64,000 bases of DNA from an uncultured Oscillospiraceae bacterium (GCA_900543215.1 UQQR01000001.1:1-64000), one strand, 5' to 3'; numbered from the stretch's first letter, positions 1 through 7,653 are shown. Made by a program: numbers and translations. The notes: a model not told the origin generated them from the letters alone.

Positions 1-548
1 ATGAGGTTGTGCTTCTGCTGGAAACGGGACTTCGTATTTCTGAATTTTGCGGACTAACGACGCATATTGATATGCAGAACAGAATACTCAATATAGACCA
101 CCAGTTATTGAAAGACAGCGAAATCGGCTACTATATTGAAACGCCAAAGACCAAAAACGGAAAACGAGAACTTCCATTGACAGAACGGGCTTATCAAGCA
201 ATCCAAAGAATACTAAAGAACAGAGGAAAGGCACAACCGTTGATTGTAGGTGGTTATAGCAATTTCCTATTCTTGAACCGTGAGGGCTTACCTAAAGTTG
301 CAGGAAACTATGAGGGCATGGTGCGAGGACTAATTAAGAAGTATAACAAGTATCACACGGACAAGTTACCGAACATCACACCACATTCATTCCGACATAC
401 TTACTGTACGAATATGGCAAACAGAGGAATGAACCCAAACACCCTGCAATATCTTATGGGACACGCTAACATAACCATGACACTTGGCTATTATGCACAC
501 GGTACATTTCAATCTGCAAAAGCAGAACTGGAAAGACTGGCTTGTTAA
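1..548 (+). CDS. Tyrosine recombinase (Tn916-type integrase), 5' cut by window edge
   Basis: This is the C-terminal catalytic half of a tyrosine integrase that moves an integrative element. The frame is open back to base 3, so the gene begins outside the window and the GTG at 9 is internal. The catalytic set is visible: Arg in TGLRISEF, the HxxR box in HSFRHT, the His of GHANIT and the nucleophile region LGYYAH. It is followed by an AT-rich non-coding stretch and then by a gene lacking its start, the arrangement expected where an integrase lies at the end of an ICE. The Tn916-type assignment rests on recalled resemblance. Confidence 0.9.
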   Translation, partial: EVVLLLETGLRISEFCGLTTHIDMQNRILNIDHQLLKDSEIGYYIETPKTKNGKRELPLTERAYQAIQRILKNRGKAQPLIVGGYSNFLFLNREGLPKVAGNYEGMVRGLIKKYNKYHTDKLPNITPHSFRHTYCTNMANRGMNPNTLQYLMGHANITMTLGYYAHGTFQSAKAELERLAC

Positions 549-717
549 TATCGGAGCTTATATTTACTACTCATTTACTACTTTTGGTTGCATTTTCATG
601 CTGGTAAATGCCAGCTTATGCAAGGTATCTTCCAAAAAGAAAATACCGATAAAGCCCTAAAATACGGGATATATCGGCATTTACCAACTTATGAAAAGAT
701 AATCAGAAATTTAGTAA
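549..717. other. Probable right end of the integrase-bearing element
   Basis: No gene is visible. The stretch holds a short hairpin (CTGG/CCAG around 602-615) and an imperfect inverted repeat CCGATA/TATCGG around 646-676. Stops close the frame of the next gene at 700, 712 and 715, and that frame is open from 718 on. The simplest reading is that the element ends near 700-720 and has displaced the 5' part of the downstream gene. The exact end cannot be fixed without an empty-site sequence. Confidence 0.45.
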
Positions 718-1698
718 GTTTTTAAAAAGCAAAAGCAGATAAAGGATCTGAACGAAAAGCTCCGTGAACAGCGCATAAAAATCTCTGCCGAAATAGCAGA
801 CAATATTTCCGCTGCGGCTAAAAAAGCGTTTGACGCTGCAAGTCAGACGGCGGCGGTGCTGCGGGCTTTCGGTGATGATGACGCCGCAGGCGGCAATGCC
901 AAAACAGACGAGACGCTGCTCGACAGGGTACGCGAAAACGATACCCTTAAAAAGATTTCGGTAATGCTCGGAAAATACCGTGAAATAATAGCGGACAAAC
1001 GCAAAAACAGCTTTTCATACGGGTTAGGCGAGAAGTACGATATTACCTACGGCAACGATATTTCAAACTGTTTATCTTCGGAATTGGCTTTGCTCGGCGC
1101 TCCCGAAACCGAAATACTGTTTTTTAAGCGGTATTACGAAAAGCATTTGCAGCAATACCGCAGGCGCGAGCCGTCCGTTAAGGGCGACGGGGATATTATA
1201 GTCCTTGCAGATGAGAGCAGCAGTACCCGCGAGATAGCGCCCTGGGTAAAGGCCTTTGCGCTGGCGCTTATGGATATTGCCCTGCACGGGAACAAGAAAT
1301 TTGCGCTCGTTCACTTTGCAAGCAGCAGAAATGTAAAGACTGATGTGTTTGAAAGCGGGAAATACACGACTGACGATGTGTTAGCCGCGGCGGAGCATTT
1401 TTTCGGCGGCGGAACGGATTTTGAATCGCCGTTAAACGAGGCTTTGGGGCTTTTGACAAACGGCTTTGAAAGTGCGGATGTCGTAATCATAACCGACGGC
1501 GAATGCGAGGTGAGCGATGAGTTTGCAAAGCATTTTACAGAGGCAAAGCTTAAAAACCGTCTTACCGTCACCGGAATACTTTTAAGCACAGATGATGACT
1601 GCGGCAAAAGCCTGCTCCCGTTCTGCGATAAGATCTACCGATTGGGAGATATGTCCGCTGATGAAATAGCGCTTGAAGTTATAGGAAAGAAAGTGTGA
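718..1698 (+). pseudogene. VWA-domain protein lacking its 5' end
   Basis: Coding sequence in this frame is continuous from about 718, but no credible start with a ribosome-binding site exists there; the first internal start is GTG 856. The product carries a von Willebrand factor A domain with a MIDAS site: the DxSxS motif as DESSS (about residue 119 counted from 856), a Thr in GGGTDF and an Asp in ITDGE. Such CoxE-like VWA proteins usually have a longer N-terminal region and often pair with a MoxR-type ATPase, which is not seen here. The loss coincides with the end of the integrase-bearing element, so insertion or deletion removed the start. A shortened protein from GTG 856 is possible. Confidence 0.7.
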
Positions 1699-1700
1699 AA

Positions 1701-1988
1701 ATGAAAACAAATGTTAAAAGCAATATAATTTACAGCCCGCAGAATTATCTTGAGGCTCTGACCGGGAAGTGTTATATCATTCACGGCAGAGAGCCTGTTT
1801 TAAAGCAGGTGTGCAGAATATTAAAGGAAAACAATCTGCCTGCAAAGAGCTATCCGTTAAAGGAAACTGTAAGGGCTGTCCGCGTCAGATATCCGATAGT
1901 GCTTGTAGACTGCTCTGAATTTACGGAGGATATGCGGCTTGTACCGCAATACCGCTGGTTCAGAGTGCCGGATAATTTTAATGAATAG
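1701..1988 (+). CDS. Small hypothetical protein of the mobile region
   Basis: Codes for about 95 residues with no domain I recognise. It follows the VWA gene almost directly (stop at 1698, ATG at 1701). An AGGAAAG about 12 bases upstream could serve as ribosome-binding site; GTG 1695 is an alternative start overlapping the VWA stop. The protein is soluble-looking, with a mixed basic and acidic composition and no membrane segment. Tight spacing suggests co-transcription with the VWA remnant and the following small genes of plasmid or ICE type. Function unknown. Confidence 0.55.
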   Translation: MKTNVKSNIIYSPQNYLEALTGKCYIIHGREPVLKQVCRILKENNLPAKSYPLKETVRAVRVRYPIVLVDCSEFTEDMRLVPQYRWFRVPDNFNE

Positions 1989-1999
1989 GTTGTGTTTAT

Positions 2000-2344
2000 A
2001 TGGAAAAACAAAATGCTGCCAATGTTACATCCAATCAAAAAGCGACACCAGCGGCAGAGAATGAATTTATCTATGGCGGTTATCATTTCACACCATACGG
2101 TTTATTTTCCGAAAAGGAAAACAGTGATTTTAAATATCTCACGCGAAAGCTCCGCACAGATACAGAACTTGGTTTTTTTGTTGCTGATAACATAGCAGGC
2201 AGAACACGAAAATACCGTTACAATTATAAAGCATTTTATGCGGCTGCCGGCAACAGTATATTTGATATTTTCAAATGCTCGGAAAACGGGAAGTTGTATG
2301 TTCCCGGTGCGTTTGAGTTGTTTGGTTATACAGAATCTATTTGA
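2000..2344 (+). CDS. Conserved-looking hypothetical protein
   Basis: A 114-residue protein with a Gln/Asn/Ala-rich start and an aromatic-rich body (IYGGYHFTPYG, YKAFYAAAG, ELFGY). The pattern recalls small accessory proteins encoded on clostridial ICEs, but I cannot name a family. It starts at ATG 2000, 12 bases after the previous gene, without a convincing ribosome-binding site, so translation may depend on coupling. No catalytic motif or membrane segment is visible. Confidence 0.55.
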   Translation: MEKQNAANVTSNQKATPAAENEFIYGGYHFTPYGLFSEKENSDFKYLTRKLRTDTELGFFVADNIAGRTRKYRYNYKAFYAAAGNSIFDIFKCSENGKLYVPGAFELFGYTESI

Positions 2345-2430
2345 AAATGTATATACGTCGGAGTAAGCCTCAAACAAGAGTTCGCGCAGAATAATAAAAA
2401 TGAATGTTTTTTAAAAGGAGTAAAATTAAG

Positions 2431-2772
2431 ATGAAAAAGTACATACCCATAGTGCCTACCGAAAGCGAAAATAACCTTTGCCTTGAGGTCCTTTATTCCA
2501 AAGGCGGACACAATTGGTTTAACGGCGACAATGAACGCCGTGGATATTATCTTCACTGTACGCCTACGCTGCTTAAAACCGATCGGTTAAGTAATGGTAC
2601 GGAATATTCCACAAGTACGGTTACACTCGGTAAAGGATATAAGCTTATGCTGAAGGAAGTGGGCAGAAAGTCTCAAAAAGCCGAAGAGGAGGCTAACCGG
2701 CTTGCCGAAGAAAAAGAGGAGTTTATAGTCAAAGAGGTTTGCAAACGGTATGGATTAGAGCTTGCTGCGTGA
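2431..2772 (+). CDS. Hypothetical protein, mobile-element accessory
   Basis: Start placed at ATG 2431 because AAAAGGAG lies about 10 bases upstream; an in-frame ATG at 2404 lacks such a site. The 113-residue product has a basic N-terminus, a Gly/Asn-rich middle and a charged, probably helical C-terminus rich in Glu and Lys (about residues 75-105). I do not recognise a family. Its end overlaps the longer reading of the DUF3846 gene that follows, consistent with one operon of small plasmid-type genes. Confidence 0.6.
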   Translation: MKKYIPIVPTESENNLCLEVLYSKGGHNWFNGDNERRGYYLHCTPTLLKTDRLSNGTEYSTSTVTLGKGYKLMLKEVGRKSQKAEEEANRLAEEKEEFIVKEVCKRYGLELAA

Positions 2773-2812
2773 GTATGCAAATATTAAGCCGAAAAAAGAA
2801 AGGATTTTCAGT

Positions 2813-3202
2813 ATGAACGAAATGATGAAGGTGTTATACATACAAGTCAGAAAAAGACCGCAGGTAATAGAAATCAAGCATACGCTCAAAGAAATGCAAA
2901 GGCTGGTAGGCGGAATAATAAGCGCTTACAGTCCGTTTGATGACGGCTCGGTAATAATCCTGAATGATACCGGCAAAATTGACGGGCTGGAATTTAACCG
3001 CGTTGTATATGATGAAAACGGCGAAATAGCAGACATAATCGCAGGAGATTTCTTTATTTGCTATGCTCCACCGGACAGACTGGATTTTTCGAGCCTGCCC
3101 GATGAGCTGATACGGAAATACTCCGAATTATTCAAAACACCGAAGGCGTTTATAAAGATTGACGGCAAGCTGATTATTGTGCCGACAGGCGATCAACAGT
3201 AG
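2813..3202 (+). CDS. DUF3846-type protein
   Basis: The N-terminus (MKVLYIQV...) followed by a phrase on a pending 'LKEMQRLVGG' and a run ending in 'FFICYAP' matches what I know of DUF3846, a small domain common on Firmicutes plasmids, phages and ICEs with no established biochemical role. Start taken at ATG 2813 because AAAGGA precedes it by about 9 bases; an earlier in-frame ATG at 2762 lies inside the preceding gene. About 129 residues, no membrane segment. It supports a mobile-element origin for this block. Confidence 0.7.
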   Translation: MNEMMKVLYIQVRKRPQVIEIKHTLKEMQRLVGGIISAYSPFDDGSVIILNDTGKIDGLEFNRVVYDENGEIADIIAGDFFICYAPPDRLDFSSLPDELIRKYSELFKTPKAFIKIDGKLIIVPTGDQQ

Positions 3203-3212
3203 CTTTTAATTG

Positions 3213-3245
3213 ACTTATTATTATTTGATGATTATAATAATAAGT
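3213..3245. repeat. AT-rich perfect inverted repeat
   Basis: Two 12-base arms (ACTTATTATTAT at 3213 and its complement ending at 3245) flank a 9-base loop. It sits between the DUF3846 and DUF3791 genes. The arms are almost pure A/T and no T-run follows, so it is not a textbook terminator. It may be a weak terminator, an mRNA processing hairpin or an operator. Confidence 0.6.
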
Positions 3246-3291
3246 GTAAGAAAAGCGACTGCATAAATTCATTTGTTCGGAGGGATAGTTT

Positions 3292-3486
3292 ATGAGTGCT
3301 CAGGGAAAGTTTATAATATTTTGCGCCGAGCAGTACAAGGCTGCAAAGCATCTTACGGGAAAGCAGCTTTCAGAACTGTTTGGGAAATATCATGTTTGGG
3401 AGTATCTTTATTCCTGTTTCGAGGCATTGCATACAACCGGAACAAACTATATTATTGAGGATATAGACCTTTACATTGGCGCTTAA
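3292..3486 (+). CDS. DUF3791-type small protein
   Basis: A 64-residue protein with a strong ribosome-binding site (CGGAGGGA) ahead of ATG 3292. The order GKFIIFCAEQYK, LTGKQLSELF, YLYSCFEALH, TGTNYIIEDID fits the DUF3791 family as I remember it: short proteins next to DUF3990 or toxin-antitoxin-like genes in clostridial mobile DNA. No function is established. A bidirectional-looking terminator follows immediately and separates it from a convergent small gene. Confidence 0.7.
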   Translation: MSAQGKFIIFCAEQYKAAKHLTGKQLSELFGKYHVWEYLYSCFEALHTTGTNYIIEDIDLYIGA

Positions 3487-3488
3487 AC

Positions 3489-3528
3489 AAAAAATCTGCC
3501 GGCTTCGCAAGAAGTCAGCAGATTTTTT
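3489..3528. terminator. Bidirectional rho-independent terminator
   Basis: Arms AAAAATCTGC (from 3490) and GCAGATTTTT (to 3527) enclose an imperfect inner stem. A-rich and T-rich ends on either side allow termination in both directions, serving the DUF3791 gene (+) and the convergent small gene (-) whose stop lies within it. Confidence 0.8.
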
Positions 3529-3703
3529 ATGCCCTAATAACGGTTGCGAGTTTTTCAAGTCCGTGCCGTTCTATGTATTCATATACCGCCACAATATCGT
3601 TAAAAACCATAGCCTCACTGAAAAATTCGGTATAGTTAAGAGTGTCCTTTAAAAGCGGATATTTTTCGCCTGTATTTACCGCAATATAATATTTCTCTTT
3701 CAT
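3527..3703 (-). CDS. Short hypothetical protein (58 aa)
   Basis: Reading the minus strand from ATG 3703 gives 58 residues beginning MKEKYYIAVNTGEKYP and ending TVIRA. A GGGGGTG ribosome-binding site lies upstream and the stop falls in the shared terminator, so this short gene is well formed. It has no recognised domain. The arrangement convergent with a DUF3791 gene recalls the compact toxin-antitoxin-like clusters of clostridial mobile DNA, but that is inference. Confidence 0.5.
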   Translation of the reverse strand: MKEKYYIAVNTGEKYPLLKDTLNYTEFFSEAMVFNDIVAVYEYIERHGLEKLATVIRA

Positions 3704-3770
3704 TCAAAGCACCCCCGCAGACGAATACCATTATACCATACAAAAATATATTTTCAATTATCTTTTTACA

Positions 3771-3937
3771 TAAAAACACAACCGTCGTTTCGGCGGTTGT
3801 GTGCAGCGGAGTTTTTCACTAATTTAATTCAAAGTATCGGGTATTCTGTATTTTAGTCAACCACACGTAGCGGGACGCCCAGAGACAGAATAACACACGA
3901 AAAAATAATAATTGTTTGTTTAGCGATTCCGGCTGCA
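3771..3937 (-). ncRNA. Candidate small RNA ending in a strong terminator
   Basis: On the minus strand a TATAAT (3944-3949) predicts transcription from about 3937, and a strong hairpin with T-run ends it near 3771, giving a transcript of about 165 bases with no well-initiated gene. A 30-codon frame opens at ATG 3945, but that ATG overlaps the -10 box, so the RNA would start after it. The -35 region is poor and overlaps sequence near the XRE operator, suggesting control by the divergent repressor gene. Identity unknown. Confidence 0.3.
3776..3802 (-). terminator. Rho-independent terminator (minus strand)
   Basis: Arms ACACAACCG and CGGTTGTGT with a compact loop, followed on the minus strand by TTTTTA. 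There is no T-run on the plus strand, so it must end a minus-strand transcript coming from about 3940. Confidence 0.8.
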
Positions 3938-4028
3938 AGAAACATTATACTACATTTTTCAACAAAAATCTACACAAATAGTATAGTTGTGTGTCGTATA
4001 GTTTGTTCAAATATAATTTCCTGTAATC

Positions 4029-4043
4029 TATACTAATAGTATA
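4029..4043. promoter_or_regulatory. Palindromic operator ahead of XRE gene
   Basis: TATACTAATAGTATA is a perfect 15-base palindrome about the central A, just upstream of the XRE gene. A related half site, ATAGTATAG flanked by CACAA/TTGTG, occurs around 3975-3992. Paired sites of this type are typical of autoregulating XRE repressors; binding is inferred. Confidence 0.5.
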
Positions 4044-4066
4044 TGGAAAAAACAGGAAGTGTATAT

Positions 4067-4390
4067 ATGGAACCGAAAATATTAGGCGCGAATATTCGCA
4101 AATACCGCAAACAAATCGGAATTACGCAGGAGCAGCTTGCAGAGAAAATAGGTAAAAGCGTTAATTACATAGGTATGATCGAGCGCGGGGAAAAGGTTCC
4201 GTCTCTTACAACCTTTGTCTTAATTGCAAACGCAATCGGTATATCTACGGATATATTGCTTGTAGGCATAACCGAAAACTCATACGCCGTGCAAAATTCT
4301 TTATACAACGAACGCATAGGCAAGCTGGATAACGCTAAAAGAAATATGCTTTACAGCGTTATAGACGCTATTCTTAACAGTGTGGGTTAA
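4067..4390 (+). CDS. XRE-family transcriptional regulator
   Basis: DNA-binding protein with a Cro/C1-type helix-turn-helix over about residues 5-60 (the QEQLAEKIGKS and YIGMIERGEKVPS pieces are diagnostic) and a short C-terminal tail of unknown role. Start set at ATG 4067 because AGGAAG lies about 9 bases upstream and because the alternative ATG 4043 falls in the palindromic operator. It probably represses its own promoter and perhaps the divergent small RNA. Its stop overlaps the end of the convergent SLOG pseudogene. Confidence 0.85.
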   Translation: MEPKILGANIRKYRKQIGITQEQLAEKIGKSVNYIGMIERGEKVPSLTTFVLIANAIGISTDILLVGITENSYAVQNSLYNERIGKLDNAKRNMLYSVIDAILNSVG

Positions 4391-5137
4391 ATTACCGTGT
4401 TAATAATTTTTAGCCCGTGCCTTTCAGCGTAATTAACCGTATATGCAGTACCGCCGGTATTCTTGGTAAGATAACAGATACATAAGCTGCTGTTGTCTAC
4501 CATGTGCCGGTTTCTTTTTTGCATACAACCGTCATAGTATTCTTCGGAGGTAAAAACTACCTTATCCGCTTTTTTCTTTATTTTATTGTATTTCCGTATT
4601 TCTTTATCCGACCAGTATTTGGTTTGTCCGTGGCAGGGAAGAACAAGTATAAGCCGAATATCCGGATATTTCTTTTTTAGGTGTAAAACGCAGTCGGCGG
4701 CAAGCAGGTCAAAGTTATGTGAAGCTTCACATAATTTTGATTATGAAAAGAAAAATGTTATGCGAAGTAAATCAAGCGATAAGCGTAGAATTCACACAGA
4801 ATATCGGAAGCACTTCGCATAATATATTAACGCAAGGATTTTCTTTTAACATTTTAATAACCTCCAATTTTGACAATAGTCATTTCTATTGTAAGAATTG
4901 AAGGTTATTATGTTAAGAATTTTTTTTAGATGTTCTTATTTTATAGGTTATTTATAGTTTTCTTTACATAACATTTTTCTTTTCATAATCATAGCCTATT
5001 GCTCCGCCCGAACCGAAATATCTGTACCCGTTTTCGTATGCCTTTATAATAGCGTTCAATGTATTTTGCCGTATTTTCCGCATATCCCTTTTCGGTATTT
5101 CTCTGTGTCCTGTAAAACAGGCTGTTTTTTCACGCAT
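4387..5137 (-). pseudogene. SLOG/DUF1273-type protein, interrupted
   Basis: Minus-strand gene split in two. The N-terminal piece starts at ATG 5137 (GGGG ribosome-binding site) with CFTGHREIP and FGSGGAIGYD, the nucleotide-binding start of YpsA/DUF1273 proteins of the SLOG superfamily. The C-terminal piece (about 4713-4387) resumes at FDLLAADCV and includes ILVLPCHGQ and a typical C-terminus. About 275 bases of hairpin-rich DNA separate them, breaking the frame. SLOG proteins bind nucleotide-like ligands; some act in stress or defence signalling. An intact relative lies at 33999-34541. Confidence 0.8.
4714..4990. repeat. Hairpin-rich insertion with terminal inverted repeat (MITE-like)
   Basis: Non-coding insertion inside the SLOG gene. 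It contains a perfect 24-base inverted repeat (4739-4762 and 4967-4990), a perfect 20-base palindrome (4715-4734), an 11-base pair of arms TTATGCGAAGT/ACTTCGCATAA (4758-4768, 4812-4822), and a long hairpin (4855-4910, arms with one mismatch). No transposase is encoded. This fits a non-autonomous palindromic element, possibly several nested ones. The outer end on the left extends beyond the 24-base repeat, so target-site duplication cannot be defined. Confidence 0.65.
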
Positions 5138-5259
5138 AAATATATCCCCAATCATTTTTTGTTTATTACATCGCATACTGTGTATATAAATCAACAACAC
5201 GCGATTAAAAATTTATCATATTGTGGATATAATTAAACAGGAAAGAGAGGGACGGTATA

Positions 5260-5583
5260 ATGACAGATGAAGAAATAAACCTTTTGGAAATAGGAAAAAG
5301 AATAACCGAACGCCGCAAAAAGCTTGGAATGACACAGGAAATGTTAGCCGAAAAGGGCGACCTTACGCCGCAGTTTGTATCTTATGCGGAATCGGGCAAG
5401 CGCGCTATGAGACCCGAAAATGTTATAAAGCTTGCAAAGGCGCTTGAAGTCAGCGCCGATTATCTTCTGACGGGAGATATAGTAGACAAGGATCTGCTTA
5501 TACTGTCGGATAAAATGCGTAAGCTGTCACCCGAAATGCTGCGCATAGTGGAAAATATTATTGATGAGTGCGTGAAAATCTGA
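5260..5583 (+). CDS. XRE-family transcriptional regulator
   Basis: A 107-residue protein with an N-terminal helix-turn-helix (about residues 10-68; LGMTQEMLAEKG, PQFVSYAESGKR, LAKALEVSADYLLTG). The short C-terminal helix (SPEMLRIVENIIDECV) may mediate dimer contact. Good ribosome-binding site (AGGAAAGAGAGG) ahead of ATG 5260. It precedes a nucleotidyltransferase/HEPN pair that has its own promoter, so it might regulate that pair or simply be part of the element's control region. Confidence 0.85.
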   Translation: MTDEEINLLEIGKRITERRKKLGMTQEMLAEKGDLTPQFVSYAESGKRAMRPENVIKLAKALEVSADYLLTGDIVDKDLLILSDKMRKLSPEMLRIVENIIDECVKI

Positions 5584-5598
5584 ATTGTAAATTAATAA

Positions 5599-5627
5599 TT
5601 GACCTTTTTATTTTCAAAGGGTATAAT
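5599..5627 (+). promoter_or_regulatory. Sigma-70-type promoter of the MNT-HEPN pair
   Basis: TTGACC (5599-5604), 17-base spacer, TATAAT (5622-5627). Transcription would begin at about 5634, almost at the ribosome-binding site AAGGAG (5636-5641), so the leader is extremely short. Confidence 0.75.
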
Positions 5628-5650
5628 AGCATTGTAAGGAGATGATTTTC

Positions 5651-5992
5651 GTGTGTTCGCAAAGCAAGCTTAACAGTATATTAAGCAAAATAGCAGAGGT
5701 TGCAAAAAATACCTTTGGTAATAATTTGCAGGCTGTTATTTTATACGGCTCATATGCCCGCGGCGATTATGACGACGCCTCGGACATAGATATAATGATA
5801 ATTGCGGATGTTGACCGCGAGGATCTGTTCAGATATAAAAAGCCGATTATAAAGGCAACAAGCGAATTGGGGCTTGAAAACGATGTGGTCATTACCGCAA
5901 CCCTAAAGGATAAGAAGACATTTGAGCAGTATAAAAACGCACTGCCTTTCTATCAGTCTGTATTAAAGGAGGGCGTTAAGGTTGCCGTCTGA
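5651..5992 (+). CDS. Minimal nucleotidyltransferase (MntA-like antitoxin)
   Basis: Pol-beta-type nucleotidyltransferase of minimal size, about 113 residues, with GSYARGD and the metal-binding DIDIM. In MNT-HEPN (type VII toxin-antitoxin) pairs this partner AMPylates and silences the HEPN RNase. Start set at GTG 5651: AAGGAG at 5636-5641 is too close to ATG 5642 but ideally placed for 5651. The stop overlaps the start of the HEPN gene by 11 bases, showing translational coupling. The antitoxin role is inferred from the family. Confidence 0.8.
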   Translation: MCSQSKLNSILSKIAEVAKNTFGNNLQAVILYGSYARGDYDDASDIDIMIIADVDREDLFRYKKPIIKATSELGLENDVVITATLKDKKTFEQYKNALPFYQSVLKEGVKVAV

Positions 5993-6386
5993 AGAACAGA
6001 TATCTATTTCAAAGCTCCGTTTGGATATTGCAAAGGAACGCCTTAGCTATGCCGATGAAATTCTGAAAATCGGGGATTATAAAACGGTTGCCAACCGTTC
6101 ATATTATGCGGTATTTTCCGCTATGAGGGCAGTTTTGGCGCTTGACGGATTTGATTCCAAAAAGCATTCGGGAATAATTGCCGAGTTCAGAAGGCTTTAT
6201 TTAAAGACGGAAATTCTTCCGAAGGAATTATCCGAAACAATCGATTCTTTAGTCGAGGTAAGGCAGGGCAGCGATTATGATGATTTTTATATCATCTCAA
6301 AGGACGAAGTAACATTACAACTGCAAAATGCCCGCCGCTTTGTGTCTGAAACCGAAAAATATTTAAAGGGTATATACGCCGGATAA
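5982..6386 (+). CDS. HEPN-domain protein (MNT partner)
   Basis: A 134-residue helical HEPN protein. NRSYYAVFSAMRAVL and the C-terminal RQGSDYDDFY are typical of the HEPN family that pairs with minimal nucleotidyltransferases. The classical Rx4-6H ribonuclease motif is not obvious: an Arg is followed by SDYDDFY without the His. It may therefore be a non-nuclease variant. Start is TTG 5982 with AAGGAGGG seven bases upstream, inside the MNT gene. A terminator follows. Confidence 0.8.
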   Translation: MPSEEQISISKLRLDIAKERLSYADEILKIGDYKTVANRSYYAVFSAMRAVLALDGFDSKKHSGIIAEFRRLYLKTEILPKELSETIDSLVEVRQGSDYDDFYIISKDEVTLQLQNARRFVSETEKYLKGIYAG

Positions 6387-6397
6387 AACATAAGAAA

Positions 6398-6433
6398 CAC
6401 CGCCTATCCCGATTGGGACAGACGGTGCTTTTT
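6398..6433 (+). terminator. Rho-independent terminator after HEPN gene
   Basis: Stem CACCG...CGGTG with inner TCCC/GGGA pairing (6398-6427), followed by CTTTTTT. It separates the MNT-HEPN pair from the convergent minus-strand gene. Confidence 0.85.
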
Positions 6434-7404
6434 TATGCCGCTAACGGCATTTCCATTTGGTTCTTAACTGCTCTGAGCGACAATTCCTGCGACTGCATTT
6501 GCAGCAGCGAAAAGTCTTTGTCAAGGTCGTCGAGCCGGCGTTTGAGCACCTGCTCATAGGTCGATTTTTTAGCCTTTAACGCCTCAATCTTTTTGAGCCA
6601 GCGGTTAATAACCGCAGCAGATGAGCAGCCGTTGTCAATGAAGTGCTGAATACGCTCCTCGTAGGTTTCAATATCTCTTTTGTAATTCATATAAAATTCA
6701 GCCGTCATTTTCTCGCGCTGCTTTTCATCGTTCGCCACGAACATACTGTTTGAAGAAACATTACCTGCGTTTAAATTGCATTTTGAAAGCGCCTCAATGT
6801 AATCCTCAAATATGTTAAGCAGCGGCATATGAATGCTCGGAATAAAATACAGATTACCGTGAATGTTAATTTTCACCGCCTGCATTTTTTCCAGTAAAAA
6901 CTGTACCACCGAATCTACATGATCGGTATTGTAACAGCTTTTGAAGCGCTCATAAAGCGTGAGCGCCTGCTCGCAACAGCCCGTAACGTCAACCTGAGAA
7001 TCATATTCGGTGTTATCGTAATACATTTCCTCGGTTTCACGCTTAAAGGCTATGTTTGCAAGCTTTTTGTAATTGTTGGTTGTGGAATCAAGCGTTTCCT
7101 TTACAAGCTCACGGCAGATAATATCCGATGTATCCTGTTTATTGTCTCTGCAATAAATACGGTAGATATGCGTGCCGCAGGCGTCCTTTTCCGCTATGCG
7201 GTCCTTAAGCGCCGTTGTAGCGTAACGGTACGCGCTTGCCGCAGATTCTCGCGCGGGCTTTACCTTCGGTAAATTAAAGGCCTTGCCAAGCTCAATAAAT
7301 TTGTCCTTCGGTATTAAAATATTTGCTGTAGAATAATAGAGCAGCTTGCCTATTATTCCGTCGTTTCCTTCGTTTACTCCCATATATGACTGCATTTCCG
7401 GCAT
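6433..7404 (-). CDS. Conserved mobile-element protein (DUF6744-like, tentative)
   Basis: A 323-residue soluble protein with a start (YMGVNEGNDGIIGKLLYYST) and middle (RIYCRDN) I associate with large conserved proteins of clostridial conjugative elements, tentatively DUF6744. The last 100 residues are rich in Lys, Glu and Gln and probably form coiled coil. No catalytic motif is evident. It is the last gene of a minus-strand block with a primase and a truncated ATPase, so a role in element replication or maintenance is possible. Confidence 0.6.
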   Translation of the reverse strand: MPEMQSYMGVNEGNDGIIGKLLYYSTANILIPKDKFIELGKAFNLPKVKPARESAASAYRYATTALKDRIAEKDACGTHIYRIYCRDNKQDTSDIICRELVKETLDSTTNNYKKLANIAFKRETEEMYYDNTEYDSQVDVTGCCEQALTLYERFKSCYNTDHVDSVVQFLLEKMQAVKINIHGNLYFIPSIHMPLLNIFEDYIEALSKCNLNAGNVSSNSMFVANDEKQREKMTAEFYMNYKRDIETYEERIQHFIDNGCSSAAVINRWLKKIEALKAKKSTYEQVLKRRLDDLDKDFSLLQMQSQELSLRAVKNQMEMPLAA

Positions 7405-7431
7405 ATTTGTTTCCTCCAGTATCAGATATAA

Positions 7432-7653
7432 TTAACACTCGGCAATATCCACATATTTGCGGATAATATCAAGAGCGTCATCATAGCTCCGTGTATTATT
7501 GAACTCGGCTTTCAAAGCGGCAATCTGTTCTTTCGCATCAAAAAGGTTATATGCTTTAATTGCATTAACCGCAGCGGCAAGAATAAAATAAATATTGCCG
7601 TCAGGCGAGTTAAAATCAATGCGGATTTTAGGCTTTGTTCTAAAATTGCTCAT
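7432..7653 (-). CDS. Small hypothetical protein
   Basis: Start placed at ATG 7653 because GAGGTG precedes it by about seven bases; the earlier ATG 7662 lacks this. Product of 73 residues (MSNFRTKPKIRIDFN...), helical in its C-terminal half, without a recognised domain. It overlaps the end of the DpnD/PcfM-like gene upstream by 14 bases, so the two are translationally linked in the replication block. Confidence 0.6.
   Translation of the reverse strand: MSNFRTKPKIRIDFNSPDGNIYFILAAAVNAIKAYNLFDAKEQIAALKAEFNNTRSYDDALDIIRKYVDIAEC

Noticed and set aside
3853..3945. Thirty-codon minus-strand frame (MFLAAGIAKQ...)
   Set aside because: Its ATG overlaps the predicted -10 box, so the transcript would begin downstream of the start codon; kept only as a candidate RNA.
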